Source of the DNA: Simmondsia chinensis
Taxonomy: Eukaryota > Streptophyta > Magnoliopsida > Caryophyllales > Simmondsiaceae
Assembly: GCA_018398585.1 (NCBI GenBank)
Contig: JAGTTD010000012.1
Coordinates: 20,965,036 to 21,029,035, forward strand
Reading direction: 5' to 3'
Length of the DNA stretch: 64,000 nucleotides
The notes under the pieces are model-generated. The model was given only the letters and a program-made list of their open reading frames with translations, was not told the origin of the DNA and searched no databases. The position numbers and the translations under genes are program-made. Below are positions 12,231-24,918 of this stretch, piece after piece. The number at the start of each line of letters is the position of its first letter. Position 1 is the stretch's first letter.

Positions 12231-13494
12231 TATAGTGCCCCTACTCCGTGGGCAGACTTCTGTCATTCCAAGTTCGGCTATGGAGTATATTGCACGTCAA
12301 TCCTTTAACCATAGCTTACAATGTTATCCCTAGCGATAAAGGTGTTCATGTTCTGGTTTGGCCCTTCATAGTTGCCATTCATGTGTGCTTTGAACTTTAC
12401 CCAAGGTTAGTAAAGTGTATGACCTAAGTAGGATGTGTTTCGTAAGAGAACGATACTCACACAATATGACCCTTACAAATGTTTTGTTGACAAACACGTA
12501 TGCCTAGTATGTTGCTTAAGAATGATGAGTTTTTGATTGTTTTATAACACGTCACTTGTACCAAACTAGTTCTTTCCGATTGTTATCTATTCAGATAGCC
12601 ACCTCCTATGGGGGCTTTTATTATTGAGTTATCATCTATGCTCGTGCGTTATGCATTAACTATCTTCGAGATGTCCAAGGAGATATTTTTGTTTTCCAAT
12701 GTCCATTCTTGTGCTAGGCATATTTTGTGATGGTTGAGAAGTTGTAGTATAGATTCGGATATCAATTAGATTTTATGGTAGAGCCTATGTGATGCTTAGC
12801 TCCTTGGAATTAAGATCTAACTCGAAATCCCTATTTGCCAAAAAGTTCGATATGTAGAGTCATGGTGTATCAAAATTGCGTTAAACTCTCTCTGTTCCTA
12901 CCCCCACATCCACTCCTAGCTGTTATGTTTCAAACATTAAATGTCTAGCAAAAGAGGAAGAATGGAGAGAGATGGTGTGGGAAGATTATCGTATTCCTTA
13001 CAAGATTCAGTTTTGCAGATAAATGAACAAGAATAAATAGAAATACAAGGATAACCTATCTTTACCAAATATAATGTTTGGTTAACTCATGGGCGATTAT
13101 GAAGGCGGCTAAGTGGATAAAAACGCTCTTACTAAGATGTTGACCCGTAGTGGCACCAAATAGCTTAGTAGAAAGTTGGTTAAATTGTGGGTTACTTAAT
13201 CGCGATAACGTGTGTGGTCCATGTTGGACCTACCAGATCGAAATGTTTTATTGAGTCGTGATAAATGACTAAGTTTCCTAACTATAGTTTGATCTCCGAT
13301 TTGTAATAAGTAACGAAGTGTCCTACATATGTCACGATGTTGTGTTACATGACATGATTGAGGGTTCACGAGCTTTGAAAGGGATTGCATCTTATGGATG
13401 GGCAGTTCCTAACTTGTAATTGTTCTAACTTGATTTGCATCGTGCGAAACAAATGTATTCACACTCATTGTTGATTGTGAAGCCTCTTGATTTT
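12231..13494. other. Non-coding interval
   Basis: No domain or long frame was recognised on either strand. It may be internal sequence of the decayed repeat that holds the neighbouring arrays. Confidence 0.45.
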
Positions 13495-14335
13495 GGAATG
13501 GTTTACCATTTGTCAAGGAAATGATGTCTGGCCTTTGACCCGAGGGTGAAGTCCTCTAATTTTGAAAACAATCCACCCCACCAGGATAAGGAAGTCTAAG
13601 TTAGGATTCGGGACGAAGTCGCCCTTCCTATAAGTGGTTTACATTGTTAGGATAAGGAAATCTAAGTTATGAATTTGGACGCACTCCTCCAATCCTAAAA
13701 TGACTTTCACCACTGAGACAAGGAAATGTAAATTGCAAATTGGGGTGAAGTCCCCCTGTCCTAAAATGTTTACACCATCGTCAAGGAAATGATTGAGACA
13801 AAGTCCCCCAAACCTCAAATGATTTACGCCACTGTGAAGGAAATGACTGGGCGAAGTCCCCCAGTCCTAAACTGATTTACTCCACCATTAAGGGAATGAC
13901 TGTGGCGAAGTCCCCCAGTCCTAAAATGATTTGTACTACCATTATAAGAAAATCGCTGAGGTGAAGTCCCTTAGTGTTGAAGTGATTCATACTACCAAAG
14001 TAAGGAAATGACTTAGGTGAAGTACCCCTGTCCTAAAGTGATTTATGCCACCATTGAAGAAATGACTAAGGTAAAGTCTCCCAGCCCTAAAATGACTTAT
14101 ACTACCACGATAAGATGTGACTGAGGCGAAGTCTCCCAGTCCTAAAATGATTTATGCCACCGATAAAGAAATGATTGAGGTGAAGTCCCCTCGTCCTAAA
14201 ATGACATATACTACCATAATAAGATATGATTGAGGTGAAATCTCTCAGTTCTAAAATAATTTATGCCATTGTTAAAGAAATGACCGAGGTGAAGTCTCCC
14301 AATCCTAAAATAATTCGTACCACCATTGCAAGAAA
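13495..14335. repeat. Minisatellite array, unit about 55 bp
   Basis: About 15 degenerate copies of a unit with the core gtgaagtcccccagtcctaa, followed by aatgatttataccaccatt and aaagaaatgactgag. Units at 13790-14330 are the most regular. The unit is unrelated to the arrays at 9990-11110 and 15290-16211. The 79-residue - strand frame at 14211-14450 overlaps the array edge and is not called as a gene. Confidence 0.8.
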
Positions 14336-15289
14336 GATCGCCCACCTTAAATTCATTGTTAGTTTTTTGTTCTATTAAGTTAACTTCATCTCTGGTGGCT
14401 ATTATTGAATCATCGTTGTAAAGAGAAGATGAAATTGTGTGGTTTGGCAAGTAGATCGATTGTGGTGGGATTTTATCTTGTAAGTTAAATAGTTATTTTG
14501 TTAGTGTGTAGGAAGATTGTAGATGTTGTGGCACAAAGCTAATAGTTAGGATCTCTAGATGCGATGTGGCATCCTATGCTTTAATTTGATGAATAGTTTG
14601 TTTTAATGGTTGCCTTGTACACGTATAAGATAGGCATGTAAGCGATTCATGGAACAGTTGAATTAATTATGAATGGAGTGACCTTACTAGAACACTCAAA
14701 TGTTTTCCGAGTTTAAAGACAGTTATGAGGTCGCCTTGGTATCTACCTATGTGCTTGTCTTAAGATGTCGGAATCATTAAAGGTTGTATTGATGGCTTTG
14801 TTCTTCTATTACCGCCAATCTAGGATTATTGACTTTAATTATCTTAATAATTGACGAATAAGAACCTTGGTGAAACAAGGTTCTTTATGAGAGAGATTTG
14901 GTGCGAGTGGCATTCATCTAAGAGCCTACGAGTATCCACACGGTGACCGTTTTTTGGACATAGGAGCAAGTCCATAATTGGAGATCCTAAAAGACGTGTA
15001 ATAAGAAAATTAATTAGAAGTACTAATGAGAAATTAAACAGGAACTTGTTAGAGCGGAATTATAGCAGAGATTAACTCTCTGGAGTTTGATCTAAAGTGG
15101 AATTGATGCGAAGATTAGTTAAGTTGGATTTGTGCCAATTATTGATTTACCTAGAATTCAATAAGAATTACAGCAAGAATTTGTTCGACTAGCCTAGGAA
15201 ACCATCGATGAGTGGTTACAACATTTTATAACTTACAAGGCATGTTATTCTCAAGCCCTGAGAATTTGACTTTAATTAAGCTTTTTGGT
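14336..15289. other. Non-coding interval
   Basis: No gene, RNA or repeat structure recognised between the 55-bp and 43-bp arrays. Confidence 0.45.
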
Positions 15290-16211
15290 TATGACATATT
15301 CAGGGTTAGTTTACTTATTCACACATAAAATTTGGTTCAATCAGAGTTGAACTGAACTGGGTTTATGACGAAAACTGGTCCAATCAAGATTGTACTGAAC
15401 TAAGATTGTAATGAAAGTAGTTTCAACGAGGGCTGAGCTAAACTAAGATTGTAGCAAGAATTAGTTCAAACAGGGCTAAATTAAATGGATGTTGTAATGA
15501 TAATTGGCTCAACGACGGTTGAATTAAACTGAGATTGTAACAAGGATTTAGTGCAAATTTGGTTGAATTAAACGGATGTTGTAGCGAGAATTAGTTCAAT
15601 GTGGGATGAACTAAGCTAAGATTGTAATAAGAATTGACCCATTTAGGGCTGAGTTAAACTAAGATGGTAATGGAAATTGGTCCAACCAGAATTGACAAAA
15701 ATTAGGGCATGTAGGGTTGAAATGAATGGGGATTATGACGAAAATTAATCTTTTAGGGTTAAATTAAAATTATTATGAAAATTGACCCTTTTGGGTTGAA
15801 TTAAACTAAAATTGTGACAAAAATTAGCTCAACGAGGGTTGAACTAAACTGAGATTGTGAAGAAAATGAGTTCAAGTAGAGTTGAACTAAACGGAGATTG
15901 TGACGAAAATTGACACAACTAGGGTTGTGTTAGGTCGAGATTACTACAAAAACTGAGGCTAGGGATGAACTATACTAAAATTGTAACGGAAACCAACCTT
16001 TTAGGGTTGTATGGAATTGAGATTGTAAGGAAAATTGACCCATTTAAGGTTGAATTAAACTGAGATTGTAATGGAGGTTTATTCAATCAGGGTTGGCGAA
16101 AATCAAGATTGTGACAAATATTGGTTCAATAAGAGTTGAACTAAACTAAGATTATGACAAAAATTAGCCCGTTTAGGGTGGAAATAAATGGAGATAATAA
16201 CGAAAATTGAC
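15290..16211. repeat. 43-bp minisatellite array, left part
   Basis: Tandem degenerate units with the cores gggttgaattaaactaagat and tgtaatgaaaattgaccc; the spacing between identical positions is 43 bp in the clearest copies. About 20 units lie here. The array is cut by gypsy element II and continues at 28977-29703. The last five bases (16207-16211, TTGAC) are the element's target-site duplication. Confidence 0.8.
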
Positions 16212-18545
16212 TGATGAGATTTTAAAGTGTGTTTTAAAATCATCCACTCGCAAGCATACGACATCGTCGTAGCTTTGTCAGGTATATGGGTCGTATCCAT
16301 AGGGAATCGATGTTAAGTTAGAACTAATGCTTAATGAATGGTTAAAATCAGTTGTATTCGGTTGGTTTAAATTATCAAGTAAGCAAAAAGCAATTTGGTA
16401 ATGAAAGAAATGTCAATTCGATTTAGGGCAGTTTAGGGATTGAATTTGGGGTAGCTCTACTCATATCTCGCTATTATATTTTACTTAGGACAACGATTTG
16501 AGGGCCTTAGGCTATAAGCTCTAGTCCTGGGTTAATATATAAATTGGGGTCTAGGTTAATGAACTAGTGTAAAGGCACAACCTATCTTATCACCCTAAGT
16601 GTAGCATAGGTTATATCATTAGTACTATTTAATTCCTTTATTACTCCTATAACAACAACAGCGGCAACAACAATAACAAATCCAGTGCCTCAAAGGCCTC
16701 CCACAAAGCAGGGTCTGGGGTGATAGATGTACATAGCCTTCCCACTTACGGGAGCTACCCTGAAGGGAGACTACTTCCAAGGACCCCCAACCTGATAAGC
16801 TTGTCAGCAGCATAGATGCATGGTAGCCTAGCTGCAAGAGAGCAATAAGCATATGAGTAGGTCAATGAGAAGGCAGGCATTACAGGAAAACTCAATGCAA
16901 AGCAAGCCAGGCATGTGATAGTAAGAGGAATAGCAGTTTGCACATAAGCGTATACATAGATAGTAAATCGAGAGATCAAATATGCACGTCAAATCAACTA
17001 AGAGGAAGAGAAAGGCCTAGAAATACTAGTGGTAGCAATAATACGCTGGACTACCCAACTCTAAGCCGCTACATCTGCCACCCCTATGCTAGCCCTCCAT
17101 AGGGCTCTATTTAAGGCCATCTCCTCCTGAAGATTTAGATGGATGAGGTCTTGTCTGATCATCTCCAGCCATTTCTTCTTTGGCCTACCTCTCCCTCTCC
17201 TGCCTAGTGTAGTATGGCCTATTCGCATCTCCTGACTGGAGCGGTGCTCGGTCTCCTCCTAACATATCCAAACCACCTCAAACGTTGCTCCCTTAATTTA
17301 TCCTCAATGGAGGCCACGGCCAATTTGCCCCTTATGACGTCATTTCTGATCCTATCCTTCCGTGTGTGTCCGCATATCCACTGCAGCATCCTTATTTCTG
17401 CCACCTTCATCTTCTGTGTATGATGTTGTTTCATCGCCCTACACTCCACCCCCATAAGACATGGCCGGCCTCACAATCGTGTTATAGTATCTTTTGTTTA
17501 GCTTTAAGGGAAAATTTCTATCGCAAAGTACCACAGAGGCCGCCCTCCATTTATACCATCCTACTTTGATCTGGTTGTTGACATCCTCGTACACTTTGCC
17601 ATTGTGCTGTATCATGGACCCCAAGTATCTGAAACTCCTAGTTTAATACTAAAGGTTATAAAGATTGGGTTTAGGGTTGGGTACAACCTAAACCTGACCA
17701 TGCTTGAAATCCCAATATGTTATGGTTGAGGCTACAGGCGCAAGACTAATCACTGAAACGTTGGAGATCTAGACATGGCTACAAGCACACATACAAAAAT
17801 ACCAACAATCATAAATAACTCCCCACATGGGTGCAAATATAACATAACTAAATCACCGTCTAGCAAAATATAAAATAGAGATACGGACGACTACCTGTGC
17901 TTCATCCCTATACAAAAGTGTCTACGCCTCCATGGGAGTTTTACACATCATCTAATCCAAATAAAAGAAAAGTAATGCATAAAACAAATTAGAAGAAAAG
18001 ACTTCCTCAATCTTGTGCGGATGTTGATATGAGTTTTGAATCCTCCCAGTACTCCGACCACTTGCGCTTCAGCGTTTGAGAACTCGTAGATCTCATAGCA
18101 GCTTCAAGTTTGAGAAGAAGGGGAAGAGGCGTGGTTGCAAGAAGATCCCTCAAAACTAAGCCCTCCTCTATTTATATCGCAGTGTGTTTTAGGGTTACGC
18201 ATGTAGATGCATTGCCAATCGGGCTTGCAGCTAGGTTCATCTGACTATGAGCCGCTGATCGATCGATTCTTTGTGTTGATTGTTTAATTAGGTCCTGAAA
18301 TGCTCTGAGATGTACTTGGTTCACCAAATTACGACCTAATGAGTTTTTCTTTTGCACACGTGGTCGGATTTCTCCAAATAGTCTTCAAATATGCTTAAGT
18401 AGTACCTGATTTGCCACTATTCATCTTGTGTTTGCTCTGATGCGTTCCAAGTACAAATGTGCCTAAATGACAACCAAAACTCACATGTAGAAGCCCAATA
18501 TATCACAGGAATGAGAAATAAAGTATGCAAATGTGGAGCATATCA
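16212..18545 (-). repeat. Left (3') LTR of element II, with LINE insertion
   Basis: Starts TGATGAG and ends CATATCA. It is collinear with 27637-28976 except for about 990 bp of LINE sequence at 16650-17640. On the - strand a TATA box (gatataaataga) is near 18167-18178. The polypurine region right of 18545 reads, on the - strand, ggagtgggtttagggatgt. Confidence 0.85.
16650..17640 (-). mobile_element. 5'-truncated LINE (RTE-like) with RT C-terminus
   Basis: Non-LTR retrotransposon fragment inserted in the gypsy LTR. On the - strand, frames 17439-17624 and 17219-17455 read QIKVGWYKWRAASVVLCDR, then PAMSYGGGV, then [20 protein letters not shown] and [10 protein letters not shown], the conserved C-terminal region of plant LINE reverse transcriptases; a frameshift separates the two parts. 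Its 3' end lies left, where the + strand shows aacaacaacagcggcaacaa, i.e. a TTG-type simple repeat tail as in RTE LINEs rather than poly(A). Flanks ACTCCTAT and ACTCCTAG are a probable target duplication. Confidence 0.8.
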
Positions 18546-19899
18546 ACATCCCTAAACCCACTCCTTGCTTGTCCTCAAGCAAGATTCAACTTAAACTAGC
18601 TAATGGTGCAAAAATGTATTCGAGCATGTAACGGCAAGAATCACTTGTGAAAATTATTGTCTGATCATATTAGAAGGTGTACATGAGAGTAGAGAATCCT
18701 TATGTAACTTTGTTATTGTACTGGCTCTAACTCAAGTTCTCGTGATCGTAGTCTTTTTACTAGTGAGCGAGCTTAAATCTTCTCTCCCCTCTGTGTTACT
18801 TTGAACCCTCGAAATATAAGATGAAATAGAAATAATAAGCAAAGGAATCAGCTATCCTAACCTTTCACTGCTAATTAATAATGAAATCAAAGAACTTCTT
18901 TTTTCTCTCTTGTTTTCTCCTCTTTTTATTCACGGTCAAGCGTGTCTCCCTCTGATCTATGTAGCGAGTTTTCTGCCGGTAAGTCCTGATCCAGTTGGCT
19001 CAAGGCAATGGGTGAAGAGCACCCCTCGGACCTAATGGCTCGAGTCTAAGGAGTTCACAGCCTGAGCTGCTATTAGCACATACCTTTATTTTTTTATTTA
19101 TGATGATTTTTTTTTTGGTAGTACTGCTTACTGTGGTAACCTGAGCTGATTGATTCTTCTTAAGCTTTCCCTGTGGCCCATGTAGCGAGCTTTGGACCGG
19201 CAGCTCTCGGCTCAGTTGGCTCAAGGTACTAGGTGTTAAGACACCCCTACGGGCTTACTTGCTTGAGACACAGGGTCCACAAGAACCAACAAGTCACAGG
19301 AACATTTTTTCTAGGGATTACTCAAGATAAGGAGAAAGAAAATTGATTTCAACATTGTTAGAAGTAGAATGGTGGATTTGAATTCCTAAAATTATTTTCG
19401 CTAGTTCAACCTAAATGTCGGATACGTCACAAGATTAAGGGTGAAAAGTAATAATCTCTCTAATGAGTTAAAAAACAAAAATCCAGATTCAGAAGTCAGA
19501 TCCAACAATAATCTCATTACATAAACATTCTAATGGTCATAATACATCTCAAATTTGGTCTACAATAAAAGTCACAAACTCTAAACTCATTCATGCCAAA
19601 AATGTAGCTAATTTATGCCAAAAGGACAAATAGAAGTTCAACTCTCATCTGCCATCCCCAAACCCAAACCTTGCATTATCCTCAATGCAAATGAAGTAAA
19701 ATAAATAAACGCAGGGGAAGGAAAAAGATGACCTGAGAGTGGGAATATGCGGCGACACATGTGGAGCGAATCCAAAGGGTGAACGCAGAAATATCAAGTT
19801 ACAAAAAAAAGGACATAAAAGACCGTGTATTGAACAAATTTATTAGTAAGATGAAAATAATTATACACTGAACAAATGTTTAGTACAAGAGAAACAAAA
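18546..19899. other. Non-coding 3' region of element II
   Basis: No gene. Collinear with 3113-4500 of element I (for example the turning points around 18930-19270). The short - strand frame at 19000-19224 is not supported. Confidence 0.55.
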
Positions 19900-20950
19900 A
19901 AGATCAAGGAGGGGGTAAGTGTGGAGGGGAGCCACCAGTCTGCAATTGCCAAAGTGCATCTATCTTGAATTCAATACAATCAAGACGGTCCATAATAGTC
20001 ATCACATATGGCAGGAGGACAACAGGACCAGCAGGGGCAAGTGGTGGGGTAGTCCCCGTTGCTGGGCTGGCCGCTCGAGCAGGGCCGGCCGCCTATCCGG
20101 GATGGTCCTCTTGGTCTACCCCTAACCCTCACTCATTTTCTGAAACAAGAGAGTAGTAAGTCCGCCTATGTTGGATGGGGTCAAAGGTGATGGGGGGGCA
20201 CAATTCCAGTCGGGGATGGTTGGTAACCGAACCCAAGCACGCTACAAAAGTCTAGTAAGAAGATGGAGAAAGAGTAAAAATCCCCCCTCCCCAATAGTGA
20301 AGCGTTGAAGCCTACGGCGAGAGACAAAGCTATGCAAGAAAGCGCCACCGACATCAACCCAAACACCCCGGTAGAACTTCTAAAGAGGCTCTAAAGTAGG
20401 ACCTATTCGATGTCCAGCAGGCCACAAATTGGCCTTAATGATGGTGTCTAGGAGCAACATAGAGAGGGGAGGGCGGAGCGGAAAGTGGTGGATAAGCGAT
20501 CCGGAGCAGCACGGCTGCCACATATCTCAGCGATTATGTCCACGGCCTTTGGTGGGTTCTCTGGTGGGGAACAAACCTTGTCTTCGATATCGAGTGGATG
20601 GCCAATAACCTCGACCACATAATTGCTATCAAACCTGATGCTCTGGCGGTGGATATTGACCTCACAGGAAGGGCGGCCCCCTTTTATGGTGGAAAGTGTA
20701 AGGGGAATAAAATTCCCTTACCAAAGATGAAAAAATAAGGTCCTCCTCTAGATCCCTAACCAGAAGGTGGGCGAGACCGACATTTGTACATAACTGAATG
20801 GCCAAAGCACCCTCGGGTTCATTCTTTAAATTCTTACCAAATACCGTTTACCCAATTATGGGCTCGGCTTTGATGCAGGCGGGAAGGTCTAGCGGTTGGG
20901 AACTACTTCCCTCCTCAAGGCGGCTCCACTTTTTATGAGGCATTGTCTAA
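19900..20950 (-). pseudogene. Broken post-integrase ORF of element II
   Basis: Downstream of integrase the - strand carries pieces of an apparent coding region that start at MPHKKWSRLEE near 20943 and pass through frames containing LVRDLEEDLIFSSLVREL and FGLMSVALSCIALSLAVG (within 20181-20366) toward 19950. Several frameshifts and stops interrupt it. Athila-group elements often have an extra ORF at this position (env-like or 'putative plant transposon protein'); which one this is cannot be decided by eye. Confidence 0.4.
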
Positions 20951-22129
20951 AAATGCAGGAACAAGTCAACACAGAAAAGGAAGGGCAAGATAAGACAAAG
21001 ACAAAAATGAACAGAAGGAAGTAAAAGGAAACTCTAATCTAGTAGAACAAACAGCAAAACAATAGGAAAAAGAAACTTTGACAGAAAGTGAACTATTAAA
21101 GCTCATAACATGAAAAACTAAAAACCAAACACATAAGAAAGGGAGAAAGTTAAACTAATTATCCTAAAACATGAACGAAAGGTAAGAAAATTGAAAGATA
21201 ACGAAATAACACCTAAAATCCCAGATCGGGCATATCACAACCCAAACATCACAAATCCAACAACCACAATTGTCAAAGTTTTAGAACTGGTCATTGTAAT
21301 CCTATTGGAGCATGGTTCATGAGCAAAGCTGAAGACATAGTATATAATCAATAGAACCCTAACTTTGCTCAGAAATATGACCTAAATCAGGACCATTCAA
21401 CTATAATAAAGCAAGAAAAATAATGAAAAGTCCTAAAACATGCTTTCTGTAACGATAAACAAGGTAAACAAAAATGTAAAGGAAGGGGGAACAATTACTT
21501 TGCATGGAGTGAAATACGAAGAGAGAGAGTGGTGATGGGAAGATTGAAGGAGGTGGACGGGAGTTGGTGGCCACAAAAAGAGGTATCTGGGACTTGGGGG
21601 CTAGGGTTTGGGATAGGGGAGGGAAGAAGATGGAAGGAGAGGAAAAAGAAAAGAAAAGAAAAAAAAAGGGTGGGGGGTTTAAAAAGAAGGGGGTGCTATA
21701 GTGCTCTCCGAGATCGATCGGGTTGTACCCGATCGATCGAGGTTGGAAGGCATCAGGACCTCCAATAGAGGCGCTCTCAATCGGTCGGGAGAATACCCAA
21801 TCGATTGGGAGGGTTACGGTTGAACATATACAAAAAGCAACGATTTTTTTTAAATAATACGTTCCCCACTTTTTTTTTGAAAACTTTTAACCAAAAAGCA
21901 AAAATTATGAAACATTAAACAAAATGGGTTGCTTCCCAAAATGTGAAGTTTAACGTCTTCAACCGGATGCAGTGTTTTACTACGACTCTATGGTGTTTTC
22001 GAGGTTGGGTCCCTAAGAAGAATTTCTTCAAACTCATGTGGACCATCCCCTAACCCAATGGCTTGTTGAAGACGATGGCCATTGACAGTGAGAAGGCGGC
22101 TATCATTGAGGTCCTGAATCTCAATTGCC
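20951..22129. other. Non-coding region with GATCGATCGGG palindromes
   Basis: AT-rich sequence without genes. At 21712-21740 an 11-base arm GATCGATCGGG is followed five bases later by its reverse complement, and a degenerate second pair follows at 21778-21812. Purine-rich sequence lies at 21600-21690. These palindromes resemble those in the LTR promoters of the same family. Confidence 0.5.
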
Positions 22130-23171
22130 CCTAAAGGATATGCTTGGACCACTTCATAAGGTCCATCCCATTGTGAACATAGCTTCCCAGGAAAGAACCG
22201 AAGCTTTGAATTGTAGAGTCAGAATTTTTGACCAACTTCAAAACTTTAGCATGAAATTCATTTATCGTAAAAATCTTTGGTTCTTTCTTTGTAGAGCTTG
22301 GCATTTTCATATGCCTCGTACCACATCTCTTCCAACTCACTGAGATGAAGTTGTCGATGTGACCCGATGTTGTGCATGTCGTGATTGAATTGCTTAATTT
22401 CCCAGTAAGCACAGTGCCCAAGCTCTACTGGCAAGTGACACGCATTCCAAAAAACTAAGCGATAGGGAAACATGCCGATTGGAGTCTTGAAGGCTGTACG
22501 ATAAGCATAAAGAGCATCGTTCAACCTTAAAGACCAATCTTTGTGGTCCGGTCTAACAGTCTTTTCAGGAATAGACTTTATTTCCGATTTGAAACCTCAA
22601 CATGGCCGCTAGTTTGGGGGTGATAAGGAGCAACCAATTTATGAGTGGCTGAGTACTTCTGAACAAGTGACTCAACCGACTGATTAGTAAAGTGTGTCCC
22701 CCAATCACTAATTATCACCCTAGGAGCCCCAAAACGTGAGAAAACATTGTCTTTAATTAACTCTATAACCACCTTGTGGTCGTTCGTCCTAGTTGCGATA
22801 ACATTAACCTATTTCGACACATAGTCAATAGCCACCAAAATAAAAGTAAAAACCGTGTGAGTTAGGGAAAGGCCCCATGAAATTGATGCCCCAAACGTCA
22901 AAAATTTCACAAACTAAAATTGGGTGTGGAGGCATCTCATCACGTTTGTTAGGGCACGTGTGCGTTGATAGTGATCGCATGGCCGACAAGAATCACGAGC
23001 ATCCCGAAAAAGAGTTGGCCAAAAGAAGCCACTTTGAAGGACTTTCGCATTCGTGCATTGTCCCCCAAAATGTCCTCCACAAGCTAAACTATGACAAAAT
23101 CTCAATATACTCTCCTGCTCAATTTCTAGGACACAGCGGTGTATTACCTTATCAGAACATACCTTAAACAT
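22130..23171 (-). pseudogene. Gypsy integrase (element II)
   Basis: - strand frames at 22914-23171, 22578-22772, 22258-22524 and 22131-22421 give an Athila-type integrase. The N-terminal zinc region is CHSLACGGHFGGQ with CRPCDHYQ. The core then has [25 protein letters not shown] and [15 protein letters not shown]. The C-terminal part includes [19 protein letters not shown]. In many relatives the core has ISDGGSHF; here Gly is replaced by Trp, and stops are present near 22915, 22800 and 22577. Integrase inserts element cDNA; this copy is inactive. Confidence 0.8.
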
Positions 23172-23269
23172 ATTTGGATCATCCCAAAAGAAATGCCTTA
23201 CTTGAGAGAAGAAATGGTCCCTTGCTTACTTCGACCAGAGGTAAGGAAGCCGCCTCGTTGCCAAGTAAT

Positions 23270-24029
23270 TCATGAGGTGTGCATACCGTGGGGGTCTACC
23301 TCCTGCAATAGCAAACAACTGTACATCAGGAAACAATCATTAATGGGACCACTAGTGGCATCAGATGGGAACACCATCCTCGAAAGGTGATCCGCCGCAA
23401 CATTATTTGAGCCTTTCCTATCCTTAATCTCAAGGTTAAATTCTAGGAGTAATAGAATCCAACGAATCAACCTAGGCTTCGTTTACTTCCTAATAAGAAT
23501 GAATCATATGGCAGCATGGTCAGAAAAAACTATCACTCTCAAGCCTAAAACATAAGGTAAAAACTTGTCAAGTGCGAAAACTATAGCAAGTTATTCTTTT
23601 TCAGTGGTGGTATAATTCTTTTGGGGCTTCGTCTAAAGATTTACTAGCATAGTAAACAATGATTGGTTTACGATCCTTTTGTTGACCGAGTATGGCTCCT
23701 ACAGCATAATTCGACTCGTAACACATGATCTCAAATGGTAATGAATAGTCGAGAGGTTGAATAATCAGAGCTGTGTACAATAAGGTTTTCAACTCAGTAA
23801 AAGCGGCTAAACCATCATCATCAAAAACAAAGAGTACATCATTAGTAAGAAAATTTGACAAAGGAATAGCAATTTTACTAAAGTCGGTGGCAAAATGCCT
23901 ATAGAAACCAGCATGGCCAAGGAAAGTGCGAACTTCCTTCACCGAGGTTGGTGGAGCAAGGTTGACAATTAAATCCACCTTGGCCTTGTCTACCATGATA
24001 CCCTCTTTAGATACCACATGTCCTAGCAC
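23270..24029 (-). pseudogene. Gypsy RT C-terminus and RNase H (element II)
   Basis: The frame 23601-24029 starts LGHVVSKEGIMVDKAK and has VRTFLGHAGFYRHF (RT thumb/connection), then the RNase H core YESNYAVGAILGQQKD and PIIVYYASKSLDEA. A frameshift near 23600 is followed by 23270-23470 with [15 protein letters not shown] and [11 protein letters not shown], the end of RNase H and link to integrase. RNase H removes the RNA strand during reverse transcription. It is interrupted by at least two frameshifts. Confidence 0.8.
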
Positions 24030-24038
24030 TATACCCTG

Positions 24039-24660
24039 CTAAACCATGAAATGGCTCTTCTCCCAACTATGCACCAGATTGTAATCCTCACGATGTTGCA
24101 AGACAAGCTCCAAGTGAGAATGACATTCATCAAAAGATGACCCAAACACATAAAAGTCGTCCATAAACACTTCCAAGAAATTCTCCAACATGTCAGAGAA
24201 GATGGATATCATATATCGTTGGAAAGTAGTGGGTGCATTGCAAAGACCATAGGGCATCCACTGATATGCGAAAGTACCAAGGGACAAGTGAACATTGTTT
24301 TCTCTTGGTCTCTAGGGTGAACTGGGACTTGGTTATACCTTGAGTAACCATCTAGAAAACAATAGTAGGCCTAACCCACTACTCTATCTAAGATCTGGTC
24401 TAAAAAGGGTAAGGAAAATAGTCCTTTCGCGTTACAGAGTTTAACTTACAATAGTCAATGCATACTCTCCCCACTGTACTTGTACACGTACGAATCAATT
24501 CTCCTTGTGCATTGGTAACCACTTTGATTCCTGACTTCTTAGGAACCACTTGAACTGGACTGACCCATGGACTACCAGAGATTGGCTATATAATACCTGC
24601 ATCCAATAGTTTCATCACCTCTTTCTTAACAATCTCCCTCATGTTTGGGTTAAGCCTCCT
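24039..24660 (-). pseudogene. Gypsy reverse transcriptase (element II)
   Basis: Frame 24039-24287 contains YGLCNAPTTFQRYMISIFSD and VFMDDFYVFGSSFDECHSHL, where FMDDF is the catalytic YxDD-type box. Further right, to about 24660, the - strand reads in pieces as LLDAGII, SPWVSPVQVVPKKSG and RVCIDYCKLN, the N-terminal fingers of gypsy RT. Stops break it. The same domain of a related element lies at 63227-64000. Confidence 0.8.
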
Positions 24661-24918
24661 TTGCATTTTCCTAGAACGCTTAACATTATCCTCTAAGTGT
24701 ATCCTCGGCATGCATACCAAGGGGTTTAATTCCTCTCAAATCAGCATCGACCACTCTATGGCTCATTTATGGTTTTGTAGGACCACTAACAACCTAGACT
24801 CAAGGTGTCTCAGTCAGGTCAGAAGCAATAATCACAGAAAGGGTGTCATTTGGCCCTAAAAATACATATTTTAGGATTACAGGGAGAGGCTTGAGTCCAA
24901 TACCGATGAACACTCAAT

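Noticed and set aside
15290..16211. Possible CRISPR array
   Set aside because: Units are degenerate and contiguous with no constant repeat plus unique spacer pattern, and the context is plant nuclear DNA.
21529..21768. 79-residue + strand frame MVMGRLKEVDG…
   Set aside because: Lys/Arg-rich low-complexity translation of a purine tract in the element II 3' region, wrong strand for the element.
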